Positions 1 to 4,345 of a stretch of DNA of 9,005 bases are shown piece by piece; position 1 is the stretch's first letter, and the number at the start of each line of letters is the position of its first letter. Position numbers and translations under genes: made by a program. Source of the stretch: Clostridiales bacterium. GTDB lineage: Bacteria; Bacillota; Clostridia; Oscillospirales; Oscillospiraceae. Below the pieces are notes generated by a model that worked only from the letters and a program-made list of their open reading frames with translations, was not told the origin of the DNA and made no database searches. The DNA is taken from NCBI GenBank assembly GCA_009774055.1, contig VSNB01000130.1:1-9005 (forward strand), given 5' to 3'.

Positions 1-87
1 ACAAATTTGGGAGAAAGTTGCATATAAGAGTACACCTGCGCCTCTATTTATGCGAAACTTAGAGCATCACATAAAGGAGGAGCTTCC

Positions 88-924
88 ATGACCATCACGG
101 AATACGACTGCCAAGCCTTCGCCGCCTACCTGCGAAGCGAGGAGCGGAGCGCGGGCACCATCGAAAAATACCTCCGGGACGTCCGGGCCTTCGCCCGCTG
201 GCTGGACCGGCGGGCACTGACCCGGGAAAACGCCGCCGCCTGGCGGGACGCGCTTCTGGCCCGCCGCCGCGCCCCCGCCACCATCAACTCCATGCTCTCC
301 GCCCTCAACCGTTTCCTGCGGTTTCTGGGCCGGGAGGACTGCCGGATCAGATTCCTCCGCCTCCAGCGGCGGACCTTCCGGGAGCAGAAGCGGGAAATCA
401 CCCGGGAGGACTACCGCCGCCTGCTGGACGCCGCCGGAGAGCGGGGGCAGAAGCGGCTGGCCCTCCTGATGGAAACCATCTGCTCCACTGGCATCCGGGT
501 CAGCGAGGTCCGCTGGATCACCCTGGAGGCCGCCCGGCAGGGCAGGGCGGAAATCAGCCTGAAGGGCAAAATTCGCACCATCCTCCTGCCCGCCAAGCTG
601 TGCCGCAAGCTGCTGAAATACGCTAAAGAACGGAAAATCGCTTCCGGCGAGATTTTTCTCACCGGAAGCGGAAAAAGCCTCTCCCGCCGGCAGATCTGGC
701 GGGAAATGAAGCAGCTGTGCGCTTTGGCGGGGGTAGAAGAATCCAAGGTCTTTCCCCACAACCTGCGGCACCTGTTCGCCACGGTGTTTTACCGGGCCTG
801 CCGGGACATTGTGAAGCTGGCCGACGTTCTGGGGCACAGCTCCGTCAATACCACCCGAATTTACCTCCTCACCACCGGCGCGGAACATGCACGGCAACTG
901 GAGAAATTAGGGCTGGTCACTTAG
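88..924 (+). CDS. Tyrosine recombinase (probable DNA invertase of the adjacent switch)
   Basis: This 278-residue protein is a complete, small phage-integrase/XerC-D type tyrosine recombinase, which cuts and rejoins DNA through a tyrosine-DNA intermediate. An N-terminal SAM-like core-binding domain covers roughly residues 5-90, and the catalytic domain spans about 100-278. The catalytic set is visible: Arg137 in GIRVSE, Lys159/161 in the beta-hairpin, His224 and Arg227 in PHNLRH, His250 in LGHSS and the nucleophile Tyr259 in TTRIYL. ATG 88 is chosen because AAAGGAGG lies 7 bases upstream. The stop codon is only 15 bp from a 20-bp inverted repeat whose partner lies 210 bp further on. This makes inversion of that segment its most likely job, like the RecV-type recombinases of Clostridioides difficile. 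It has no arm-binding extension or excisionase neighbour as phage integrases often do. An integron- or phage-type role is less likely but not excluded. Confidence 0.93.
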   Translation: MTITEYDCQAFAAYLRSEERSAGTIEKYLRDVRAFARWLDRRALTRENAAAWRDALLARRRAPATINSMLSALNRFLRFLGREDCRIRFLRLQRRTFREQKREITREDYRRLLDAAGERGQKRLALLMETICSTGIRVSEVRWITLEAARQGRAEISLKGKIRTILLPAKLCRKLLKYAKERKIASGEIFLTGSGKSLSRRQIWREMKQLCALAGVEESKVFPHNLRHLFATVFYRACRDIVKLADVLGHSSVNTTRIYLLTTGAEHARQLEKLGLVT

Positions 925-939
925 CGGTTCGGCGGAATA

Positions 940-959
940 GACAAAATATTCCTTTTGCC
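940..959 (+). repeat. Left inverted repeat of the invertible segment
   Basis: The sequence gacaaaatattccttttgcc is the exact reverse complement of 1169-1188. The bases on both sides do not match, so identity is exactly 20 bp. The repeat is itself an imperfect dyad: CAAAA-type arms around a short centre, as expected for the two monomer-binding arms of a tyrosine recombinase crossover site. Confidence 0.9.
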
Positions 960-998
960 GCAAATATGCAAAAGACCGCTCAGTGATGTTGTAGTTTT

Positions 999-1027
999 AT
1001 TATAGCACAGTCATTTCATAAGGAAAA
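999..1027 (-). promoter_or_regulatory. Extended -10 promoter inside the invertible segment
   Basis: On the minus strand a perfect TATAAT (999-1004) is preceded by TGC, giving an extended -10 element (TGnTATAAT). A weak -35, TTTTCC (1022-1027), sits at a 17-bp spacing. As oriented here transcription would start near 992, cross the left repeat and run antisense into the recombinase gene. After inversion it would read towards the AP2 gene. Confidence 0.75.
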
Positions 1028-1058
1028 CCACTTTTAGAAATTTCAGCGGATCGCCGAA

Positions 1059-1126
1059 AAGAGTGCAGCAAACCAGGGACTGAAAGGAAATTTTCTTTGC
1101 AGTCCTTGTTCGTTGCACTCTTTTTT
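1059..1126 (+). terminator. Strong intrinsic terminator inside the invertible segment
   Basis: A long hairpin is followed by a T run. The arm AAGAGTGCA (1059-1067) pairs with TGCACTCTT (1114-1122), GGACTG (1077-1082) pairs with CAGTCC (1100-1105), and there is further A/T pairing towards the loop. The T tract covers 1121-1126. In the present orientation it would stop read-through from the recombinase into the AP2 gene. The opposite strand has only four Ts after the stem, so the terminator is largely one-way and changes sense when the segment flips. Confidence 0.8.
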
Positions 1127-1133
1127 GTATACT
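1106..1133 (+). promoter_or_regulatory. Possible weaker rightward promoter
   Basis: TTGTTC (1106-1111) and TATACT (1128-1133) are 16 bp apart on the plus strand. The -10 is good and the -35 is poor, and the site overlaps the right arm and T run of the terminator. It would drive the AP2 gene in the present orientation. If real, the switch would alternate between two promoter strengths rather than on/off. Confidence 0.3.
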
Positions 1134-1168
1134 TTTCCACTCATTTTCTGGAGATCGGCCAATTTGTA

Positions 1169-1188
1169 GGCAAAAGGAATATTTTGTC
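1169..1188 (-). repeat. Right inverted repeat of the invertible segment
   Basis: The sequence ggcaaaaggaatattttgtc is the exact reverse complement of 940-959. It lies 22 bp before the ATG of the AP2 gene, so a transcript from an inverted promoter would carry this repeat in its 5' untranslated leader. Confidence 0.9.
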
Positions 1189-1210
1189 CACAAAGGGGGC
1201 TCGTCAGGCA

Positions 1211-1756
1211 ATGGAGCATTCTCGGCAGAAGCTGGACCTAACCGGGCAGCGGTTCGGTCGTCTCACCGTGCTCCGGCCCGCAGAAAATATCGGAAGGCGG
1301 ACCGCATGGCTCTGCCTGTGCGACTGCGGCCGGGAAGCTGTGGTCAAGACTTACCACCTCCGCAGCGGCAAATGCAGCAGCTGCGGCTGTAAAAATCCCG
1401 GGTTCACCGCATTGACCTATGTGGACGGGACCTGCGTGGAGATGCTGCAGTCCAAGACTGTGCGCCGGAACAACACCAGCGGCGTCCCCGGCGTGTACTG
1501 GGAAATCAGCAAAGGCGCATGGCGGGCCGCCATCTGCTTCAAGGGCAAACGGTACTCCCTGGGCCGCTACCAGCGGTTTGAGGACGCGGTGAAGGCCAGG
1601 AAGCTGGCGGAGGAAAACCTGCACGATAAATTCCTGCAGGAGTTTGCCCGCGCGTCCGGTGAGGTATGTCCCCCGGCTCCGTTCCCCACGCCGGAGACGG
1701 CTGGCATAGACGTCCAAACGATACCATACCAGAACGGAAGGGAGGGAAGCCCATGA
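1211..1756 (+). CDS. Zinc-cluster plus AP2-type DNA-binding protein
   Basis: This is a 181-residue protein with two recognisable parts. The N-terminal part opens with LTGQRFGRLTVL and has a Cys cluster (C35, C37, C39, then C55, C58, C60) that looks like a zinc-binding module. The second part, about residues 87-145, runs from NNTSGVPGVYW through WRAAICFKGKRYSLGRY to an amphipathic helix, which is the three-strand-plus-helix pattern of AP2/ERF-like integrase DNA-binding domains. Related phage and mobile-element proteins often also carry an HNH nuclease; none is visible here, so a DNA-binding regulator is more likely than an endonuclease. ATG 1211 is chosen over upstream in-frame starts because those lie inside the invertible segment and overlap the terminator. 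The ribosome site is modest (GGGGG, 11 bases upstream). It is the first gene that the invertible promoter would reach. The targets of its DNA binding are unknown. Confidence 0.8.
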   Translation: MEHSRQKLDLTGQRFGRLTVLRPAENIGRRTAWLCLCDCGREAVVKTYHLRSGKCSSCGCKNPGFTALTYVDGTCVEMLQSKTVRRNNTSGVPGVYWEISKGAWRAAICFKGKRYSLGRYQRFEDAVKARKLAEENLHDKFLQEFARASGEVCPPAPFPTPETAGIDVQTIPYQNGREGSP

Positions 1757-1763
1757 AGCAGGA

Positions 1764-1786
1764 TGCCCCGTGACACCTCCGGGGCA
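1764..1786 (+). other. GC-rich hairpin after the AP2 gene
   Basis: TGCCCCG (1764-1770) pairs perfectly with CGGGGCA (1780-1786) around a 9-base loop, shortly after the AP2 stop codon. No T run follows, so it is not a standard intrinsic terminator. It may be an mRNA 3' stabiliser, or part of the leader between the AP2 gene and the riboswitch. Confidence 0.4.
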
Positions 1787-1835
1787 GGACGCAGCGAACA
1801 GACGATCCGCATAACAACCACGGCAATCTCCATTA

Positions 1836-1936
1836 TTTTGGCAAACCATCGGAAACGGTGGGACTGCAAAGCTATGGGAACTAAGGTGTCTAAAACCCAA
1901 ACGGGTTTCCTGCGCATGCCCGCTTCACGGGAATGT
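1836..1936 (+). promoter_or_regulatory. c-di-GMP-I (GEMM) riboswitch, first copy
   Basis: The conserved core is visible. GGCAAACC (1840-1847) leads into a stem CCATCG/CGGTGG closed by a GAAA tetraloop (1852-1855), then GGGAC-TGCAAAGCTA (1860-1874) and GGGAACTAAGG (1876-1886). The GGCAAACC, GNRA loop, GCAAAGC and CTAA blocks in this order are the GEMM-I signature. One base differs from the usual layout: a T is inserted in GAC(T)GCAAAGC. Hairpins at about 1893-1908 and 1914-1936 follow. The 3' boundary and expression platform are not clear. No promoter is obvious between the AP2 gene and this element, so it probably lies on a transcript coming from upstream. Confidence 0.72.
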
Positions 1937-1951
1937 GTGGGAAAGGAGAAA

Positions 1952-2034
1952 CGGTGGCGCGCGTCATCCGCGCCGAAAACCGGTGGCGCAAAGCGCGAAC
2001 GCGCTATTCCAAGTGGCGCAAAGCGGATGCGCGC
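1952..2034 (+). repeat. Three GC-rich hairpin-forming repeats between the riboswitches
   Basis: Three units start with (c/a)GTGGCGC at 1952, 1981 and 2012, spaced 29 and 31 bp. Units two and three share the 11-base block GTGGCGCAAAG, and each unit can fold on itself (for example AGCGCG/CGCGCT at 1992-2005). The shared block resembles the GGTGACGCAAAGC core of the flanking riboswitches. The rest of 1937-2088 holds another hairpin (CGGTCC/GGACCG near 2042-2055) and nothing else I can name. Confidence 0.5.
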
Positions 2035-2088
2035 TAGCCGACGGTCCGCGGGACCGGAGCCCCGTTTCTGCACAGATGCTATGTTAGC

Positions 2089-2208
2089 CCGGCTGCTGGC
2101 AATTTTATGGCAACCCGTCCCGAAAGGGCGGTAACGCAAAGCCAGGGAGCTAAAGCGCGGCCGGCAGGACGCGCCATGCCCGCCCAGCCGCCGGATACTT
2201 TGCATCCG
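2089..2208 (+). promoter_or_regulatory. c-di-GMP-I (GEMM) riboswitch, second copy
   Basis: GGCAACCC (2109-2116) is followed by a CCC-GAAA-GGG tetraloop hairpin (2119-2128), then TAACGCAAAGCCAGGGAGCTAA (2132-2153 core), which is close to the GEMM-I consensus. A closing stem CCGGCTGCTGG (2089-2099) with CCAGCCGCCGG (2184-2194) pairs at 10 of 11 positions. Directly after it, CGGAT/ATCCG (2192-2208) can form, or the competing pair CTTTGCA (2198-2204) with TGCAAAG (2217-2223), which ends one base before the ribosome site of the next gene. That competition suggests control of translation start or of a leader fold. The element lies 30-130 bases ahead of the secreted protein gene. Confidence 0.72.
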
Positions 2209-2237
2209 ACAACAATTGCAAAGAAAGGAAGAATGAC

Positions 2238-2765
2238 ATGAACAATTATTTTAGTCTACGCAAACGCGGACTTGCGCTGTTCGTCGCGTTGATGATGTGT
2301 CTCAGCCTGCTGCCGGGAACCGCGCTGGCGGCGGAGTTTTGCAACCACTCCAAATGGGTTTCAGGGCTGGCAAGCTGCCCCGGTTGTGGAATGGGCTCTC
2401 CTGATAAGGATGATGCTGCTGCAAAGGATGATGAGAAGCCCAGCATTCCTGATAATGAAGCAGGTTCCCCTGATAAGGACGATACCATTGAGGAGAAGCC
2501 TGCGCAGAAGCCCCAGGAGACTGAGCAAGAGTCCCAGGAGGCTGAGCAGCCCGAGGTGAAGCCCGATCCTGCAACGTGCGAACACAAGAATATCGATCCT
2601 GATACTGGTGTTTGTAAGGATTGCTCGGCAACCAAGGACGATATGACTAATCCGAAGCCCGTTGAGCCCGAGGAGCCCACCGAGCCCGAGGAGAAGCCCG
2701 ATGTAGCTTTGCGCACAAGCTGCGAAAACCTTGCACATAATCTGCAAAAAAGAAAAAGCGTTTAA
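2238..2765 (+). CDS. Secreted, acidic Pro/Glu-rich protein, probably truncated
   Basis: This is a 175-residue protein with a clear Sec signal peptide: positive residues at 8-10, a hydrophobic core at about 11-26, and an AxA-type cleavage site near residues 29-32 (TALAAE). The mature part has two CxH...CxxC motifs (C35/H37 with C47/C50, and a CEH...CKDC block further on), a repeated GSPDKDD segment and a stalk of PEEPTEPEEKP type. This resembles the N-terminus of large cell-surface proteins of gut Clostridia. The last about 20 residues (from DVALRT) change in composition, and the stop lies inside the hairpin of a terminator. I infer that the gene is the 5' piece of a longer adhesin-like gene interrupted by the prophage. 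ATG 2238 is preceded by AAAGGAAG; the ATG at 2233 stops after two codons. The tandem riboswitch leader fits a surface protein controlled by c-di-GMP. Confidence 0.75.
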   Translation: MNNYFSLRKRGLALFVALMMCLSLLPGTALAAEFCNHSKWVSGLASCPGCGMGSPDKDDAAAKDDEKPSIPDNEAGSPDKDDTIEEKPAQKPQETEQESQEAEQPEVKPDPATCEHKNIDPDTGVCKDCSATKDDMTNPKPVEPEEPTEPEEKPDVALRTSCENLAHNLQKRKSV

Positions 2766-2802
2766 GCGGTCCTTTTAAGACCTCTTAAACGCCTTTTCTT
2801 TT
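2747..2802. terminator. Bidirectional intrinsic terminator
   Basis: GCGTTTAAG (2758-2766) pairs with CTTAAACGC (2784-2792), and GGTC (2768-2771) pairs with GACC (2779-2782) inside. There is an A-rich flank (2747-2757) on one side and a T-rich flank (2794-2802) on the other, so it works for the convergent genes on both strands. It marks the boundary between the plus-strand host-like genes and the minus-strand prophage genes. Confidence 0.85.
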
Positions 2803-2809
2803 GCCCAGA

Positions 2810-3079
2810 TTAGCGTGGTTTTTTCTTGCGGTTTCCATGCTCCTCCAGGATCAGGTCTTTCCCTGTCCGGCGATGCTGGTTTGGTATGTATTCCAGCAGT
2901 TCGTTCAGGGTGCAGTTTAAGGCTTCGCAAATCTTATCCAGGTGGTCGAAGCTGACACGTTCAGCGACTTCGTTGTATAGTTCGCTGATTGTGGTCGGCC
3001 TGATGCCCGTGATCCTGGCAAGGTCTGCTTGCTTCATCCTGCGTTCTCCGAGGATGCGCGATAGATGGTTTTTAATCAT
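2810..3079 (-). CDS. Small XRE (Cro/CI) family transcriptional regulator
   Basis: This 89-residue protein is almost entirely a lambda-repressor-like helix-turn-helix domain. KQADLARITGIRPTTISELYN (residues 16-36) contains the two HTH helices, and FDHLDKICEALNCTLNELLEY (44-64) is the typical closing helix. A basic tail (RKKKPR) follows. There is no C-terminal peptidase or oligomerisation domain, so it is a minimal Cro-like or autorepressor protein. ATG 3079 or the adjacent GTG 3082 could start it; AGGGG lies 8 bases before the ATG. A near-palindrome directly upstream (3084-3103) overlaps the likely transcription start and the ribosome site, which suggests negative autoregulation. A related site precedes the methyltransferase gene. 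Confidence 0.88.
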   Translation of the reverse strand: MIKNHLSRILGERRMKQADLARITGIRPTTISELYNEVAERVSFDHLDKICEALNCTLNELLEYIPNQHRRTGKDLILEEHGNRKKKPR

Positions 3080-3083
3080 CACA

Positions 3084-3103
3084 AATGCCCCTTTAGGGAC
3101 ATT
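3084..3103. promoter_or_regulatory. Operator-like dyad O1 at the XRE gene
   Basis: AATGCCCCTTTAGGGACATT is palindromic over its two 8-base arms except for one position. It begins 5 bases before the XRE ATG and overlaps the likely -10 by three bases, which is a good place for a repressor. Its first 12 bases recur at 3935-3952. Confidence 0.6.
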
Positions 3104-3129
3104 CTACCAGCAAGGTGTATATCTGTGAT
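3101..3129 (-). promoter_or_regulatory. Promoter of the XRE gene
   Basis: On the minus strand TAGAAT (3101-3106) is preceded by TGG, an extended -10. The region 17 bp further upstream (3124-3129, ATCACA) is a poor -35. The short leader, about 15 bases, is covered by dyad O1. Confidence 0.5.
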
Positions 3130-3156
3130 TATTTTGTGAGAACGCAACGAAAACGG

Positions 3157-3915
3157 TTAGAAATTGCGGATGATAACCTCGGCAAAAAGCTGGTTATTGT
3201 CTCCGTTGCCTGCCAGCGTGGTTTTTCTGCTCACACCCTCAATGCGATACTCGGAATACAATTCCCGGATCATCGGGCAGTCGTTATAGGACAAAATGAA
3301 ACGGCCCTTGATGCCCTCCAAAACGGCCTTTAAACGCTGGTGGTCATCCGTCTTAAATGGGCTGTCGTAATACCCCTCCGTGCCAACATAGGGCGGGTCA
3401 AGGTAGAACAGAGCGTTCTTGCGGTCATATACCCGGATCAGGTCAGCAAAGTCCTTATGCTCGATGTTGACTCCCCGCAGGCGCTCTTTAATCTTTTCCA
3501 GATACGCTGATGCGGTGTCAATCGTTTTTGAACTGGTGGCATAGGTGCGCTGGTCACAGCCGAAGCTGATTTTAACCGTATAGAAGAACCGAGCCGCCCG
3601 CTGAATGTCGGTCAGGCCGCGAGTGTCCAGCTGTGCCAGGCAGTCAAAGAACTGCTCCCTGGAGGTCAGCAGCCAGTCCAGTTCCTTCTGTACTTCGCCG
3701 CAGTGATATTTCACGCAGCGGAACAGATTCACCAGATCCCCGTTGATGTCATTATAAACTTCCAACTGACCGGATTTTTTCTCCTTGGCGAACAACACCC
3801 ATCCGGCCCCGCCAAACACCTCGATATAGCGCCCCACTTCATCGGTGGGGAACCGCTCCAGGATGGCTTTCCGCAGCAGCCGTTTGCCGCCGATCCATCC
3901 AATACAGCTTTCCAT
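3157..3915 (-). CDS. D12-class DNA adenine-N6 methyltransferase (Dam-like, orphan)
   Basis: This 252-residue protein carries the motif order of the MethyltransfD12 (Dam/DpnM) family. GWIGGKR (6-12) and FGGAG (34-38) form the S-adenosylmethionine site, NDINGDL (55-61) follows, and DPPY (173-176) is the catalytic motif for adenine-N6 methylation. LSYND (209-213) and the C-terminal strand complete the fold. It is full length for the family. No restriction endonuclease gene is beside it, so it is likely a phage orphan methylase used for self-protection or regulation. The recognition sequence cannot be read from the protein; GATC is typical of Dam but unproven here. ATG 3915 has AAAGGG 8 bases upstream. 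A dyad shared with the XRE promoter lies 20 bp before the start, so the neighbouring regulator may control it. Confidence 0.92.
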   Translation of the reverse strand: MESCIGWIGGKRLLRKAILERFPTDEVGRYIEVFGGAGWVLFAKEKKSGQLEVYNDINGDLVNLFRCVKYHCGEVQKELDWLLTSREQFFDCLAQLDTRGLTDIQRAARFFYTVKISFGCDQRTYATSSKTIDTASAYLEKIKERLRGVNIEHKDFADLIRVYDRKNALFYLDPPYVGTEGYYDSPFKTDDHQRLKAVLEGIKGRFILSYNDCPMIRELYSEYRIEGVSRKTTLAGNGDNNQLFAEVIIRNF

Positions 3916-3934
3916 GTGATCTACCCTTTCTGAT

Positions 3935-3955
3935 AATGATTAAAGGGGCATTATC
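3935..3955 (-). promoter_or_regulatory. Operator-like dyad O2 and -10 of the methyltransferase gene
   Basis: On the minus strand AATGCCCCTTTAATCATT (3952-3935) shares its first 12 bases with dyad O1 and keeps the AATG...CATT ends. GATAAT (3955-3950) overlaps it by three bases, the same geometry as at the XRE promoter. No good -35 is visible. Confidence 0.5.
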
Positions 3956-3972
3956 CTCGGATAAATCACAGG

Positions 3973-3997
3973 AGGGGTGCGGCCTACCCGCACCCCT
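3973..3997 (-). terminator. Perfect 10-bp hairpin after the lysis cassette
   Basis: AGGGGTGCGG (3973-3982) pairs perfectly with CCGCACCCCT (3988-3997) around a 5-base loop, starting 7 bases after the stop of the small membrane protein gene. The following minus-strand sequence is only weakly T-rich, so this is an atypical terminator or mRNA end stabiliser. Confidence 0.55.
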
Positions 3998-4003
3998 ATG
4001 TTG

Positions 4004-4345
4004 TTAAATTGGGGGGCTGTTTTCGCCCTCCTCGGCCACTTGGGAGAAGTCCTTGGCCTTCGCGCTCTCAAAGGTGATCCCGCCCCGCCTGTGGTCAGAC
4101 TTGGCCATGCTGAGATAGTTAGAGCAGACCACACCGTGAGCGGTCCAGGGCAGCCCCACCATGGCACTCAACCAGGGCAGCGCCCCGGTGTAACCTGTGC
4201 GGATGCAGTAGGCGGCCAGCAGCAGCCCACCCACCGTCACCACCCAAAGCAGCGCCCGGATATCGGTGATCATCTGCTTGGAGTAGTCGGTCCGCTTGGT
4301 TTTCTTGCGGCTCCGGGACCTCTTACCGCCTACGGTGATGGTCAT
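4004..4345 (-). CDS. Small phage membrane protein of unknown function
   Basis: This 113-residue protein has a basic N-terminus (KRSRSRKKTKR, 8-18), one clear membrane segment (about 30-48, RALLWVVTVGGLLLAAYCI), a second weaker hydrophobic stretch (about 55-73) and an acidic C-terminus. I do not recognise the family. The ATG at 4345 overlaps the endolysin stop in an ATGA arrangement, so its translation is probably coupled to that of the endolysin; an earlier in-frame start at 4390 would overlap by 49 bases without a better ribosome site. Position directly after holin and endolysin suggests a lysis accessory role (second holin, spanin-like or regulator), but this is inferred from context only. 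Confidence 0.7.
   Translation of the reverse strand: MTITVGGKRSRSRKKTKRTDYSKQMITDIRALLWVVTVGGLLLAAYCIRTGYTGALPWLSAMVGLPWTAHGVVCSNYLSMAKSDHRRGGITFESAKAKDFSQVAEEGENSPPI

Larger units (their letters stand above)
960..1168. other. Invertible DNA segment (phase-variation switch)
   Basis: This is a 209-bp AT-rich stretch in a GC-rich neighbourhood, bounded by perfect 20-bp inverted repeats and next to a tyrosine recombinase gene. It contains no gene. It holds a strong outward promoter (999-1027, minus) and a strong terminator facing right (1059-1126, plus). Inversion about the repeats maps position p to 2128-p. That would place the strong -10 at 1124-1129 pointing right, about 75 bases ahead of the AP2 gene's ATG, and would move the terminator behind it. 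In the orientation given here the strong promoter faces away from the AP2 gene, so I infer this is the OFF state. A weaker rightward promoter candidate (1106-1133) leaves some doubt. Confidence 0.85.

Noticed and set aside
67..897. 276-codon open frame antisense to the recombinase
   Set aside because: It mirrors a clear recombinase gene with intact catalytic residues; its Gly/Pro-rich translation is typical of the reverse of a GC-rich gene and no ribosome site is seen.
88..924. Recombinase as the integrase of the prophage at 2810-9005
   Set aside because: It lies outside the prophage beyond a host-like operon and directly beside perfect inverted repeats; an invertase role fits better, although integration elsewhere cannot be tested here.
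1097..1210. N-terminal extension of the AP2 protein with a hydrophobic stretch
   Set aside because: It starts with TTG inside the invertible segment and is coded by the terminator and the right repeat; ATG 1211 fits the domain start.
1753..1773. Six-codon ORF (MKQDAP) with GGAGGG ahead, overlapping the AP2 stop
   Set aside because: Far too short to support as a gene; noted only as a possible leader peptide.
1763..2134. 123-codon open frame on the plus strand
   Set aside because: It runs through the first riboswitch, the GC-rich repeats and into the second riboswitch, has no ribosome site, and its sequence matches RNA structure rather than a protein.
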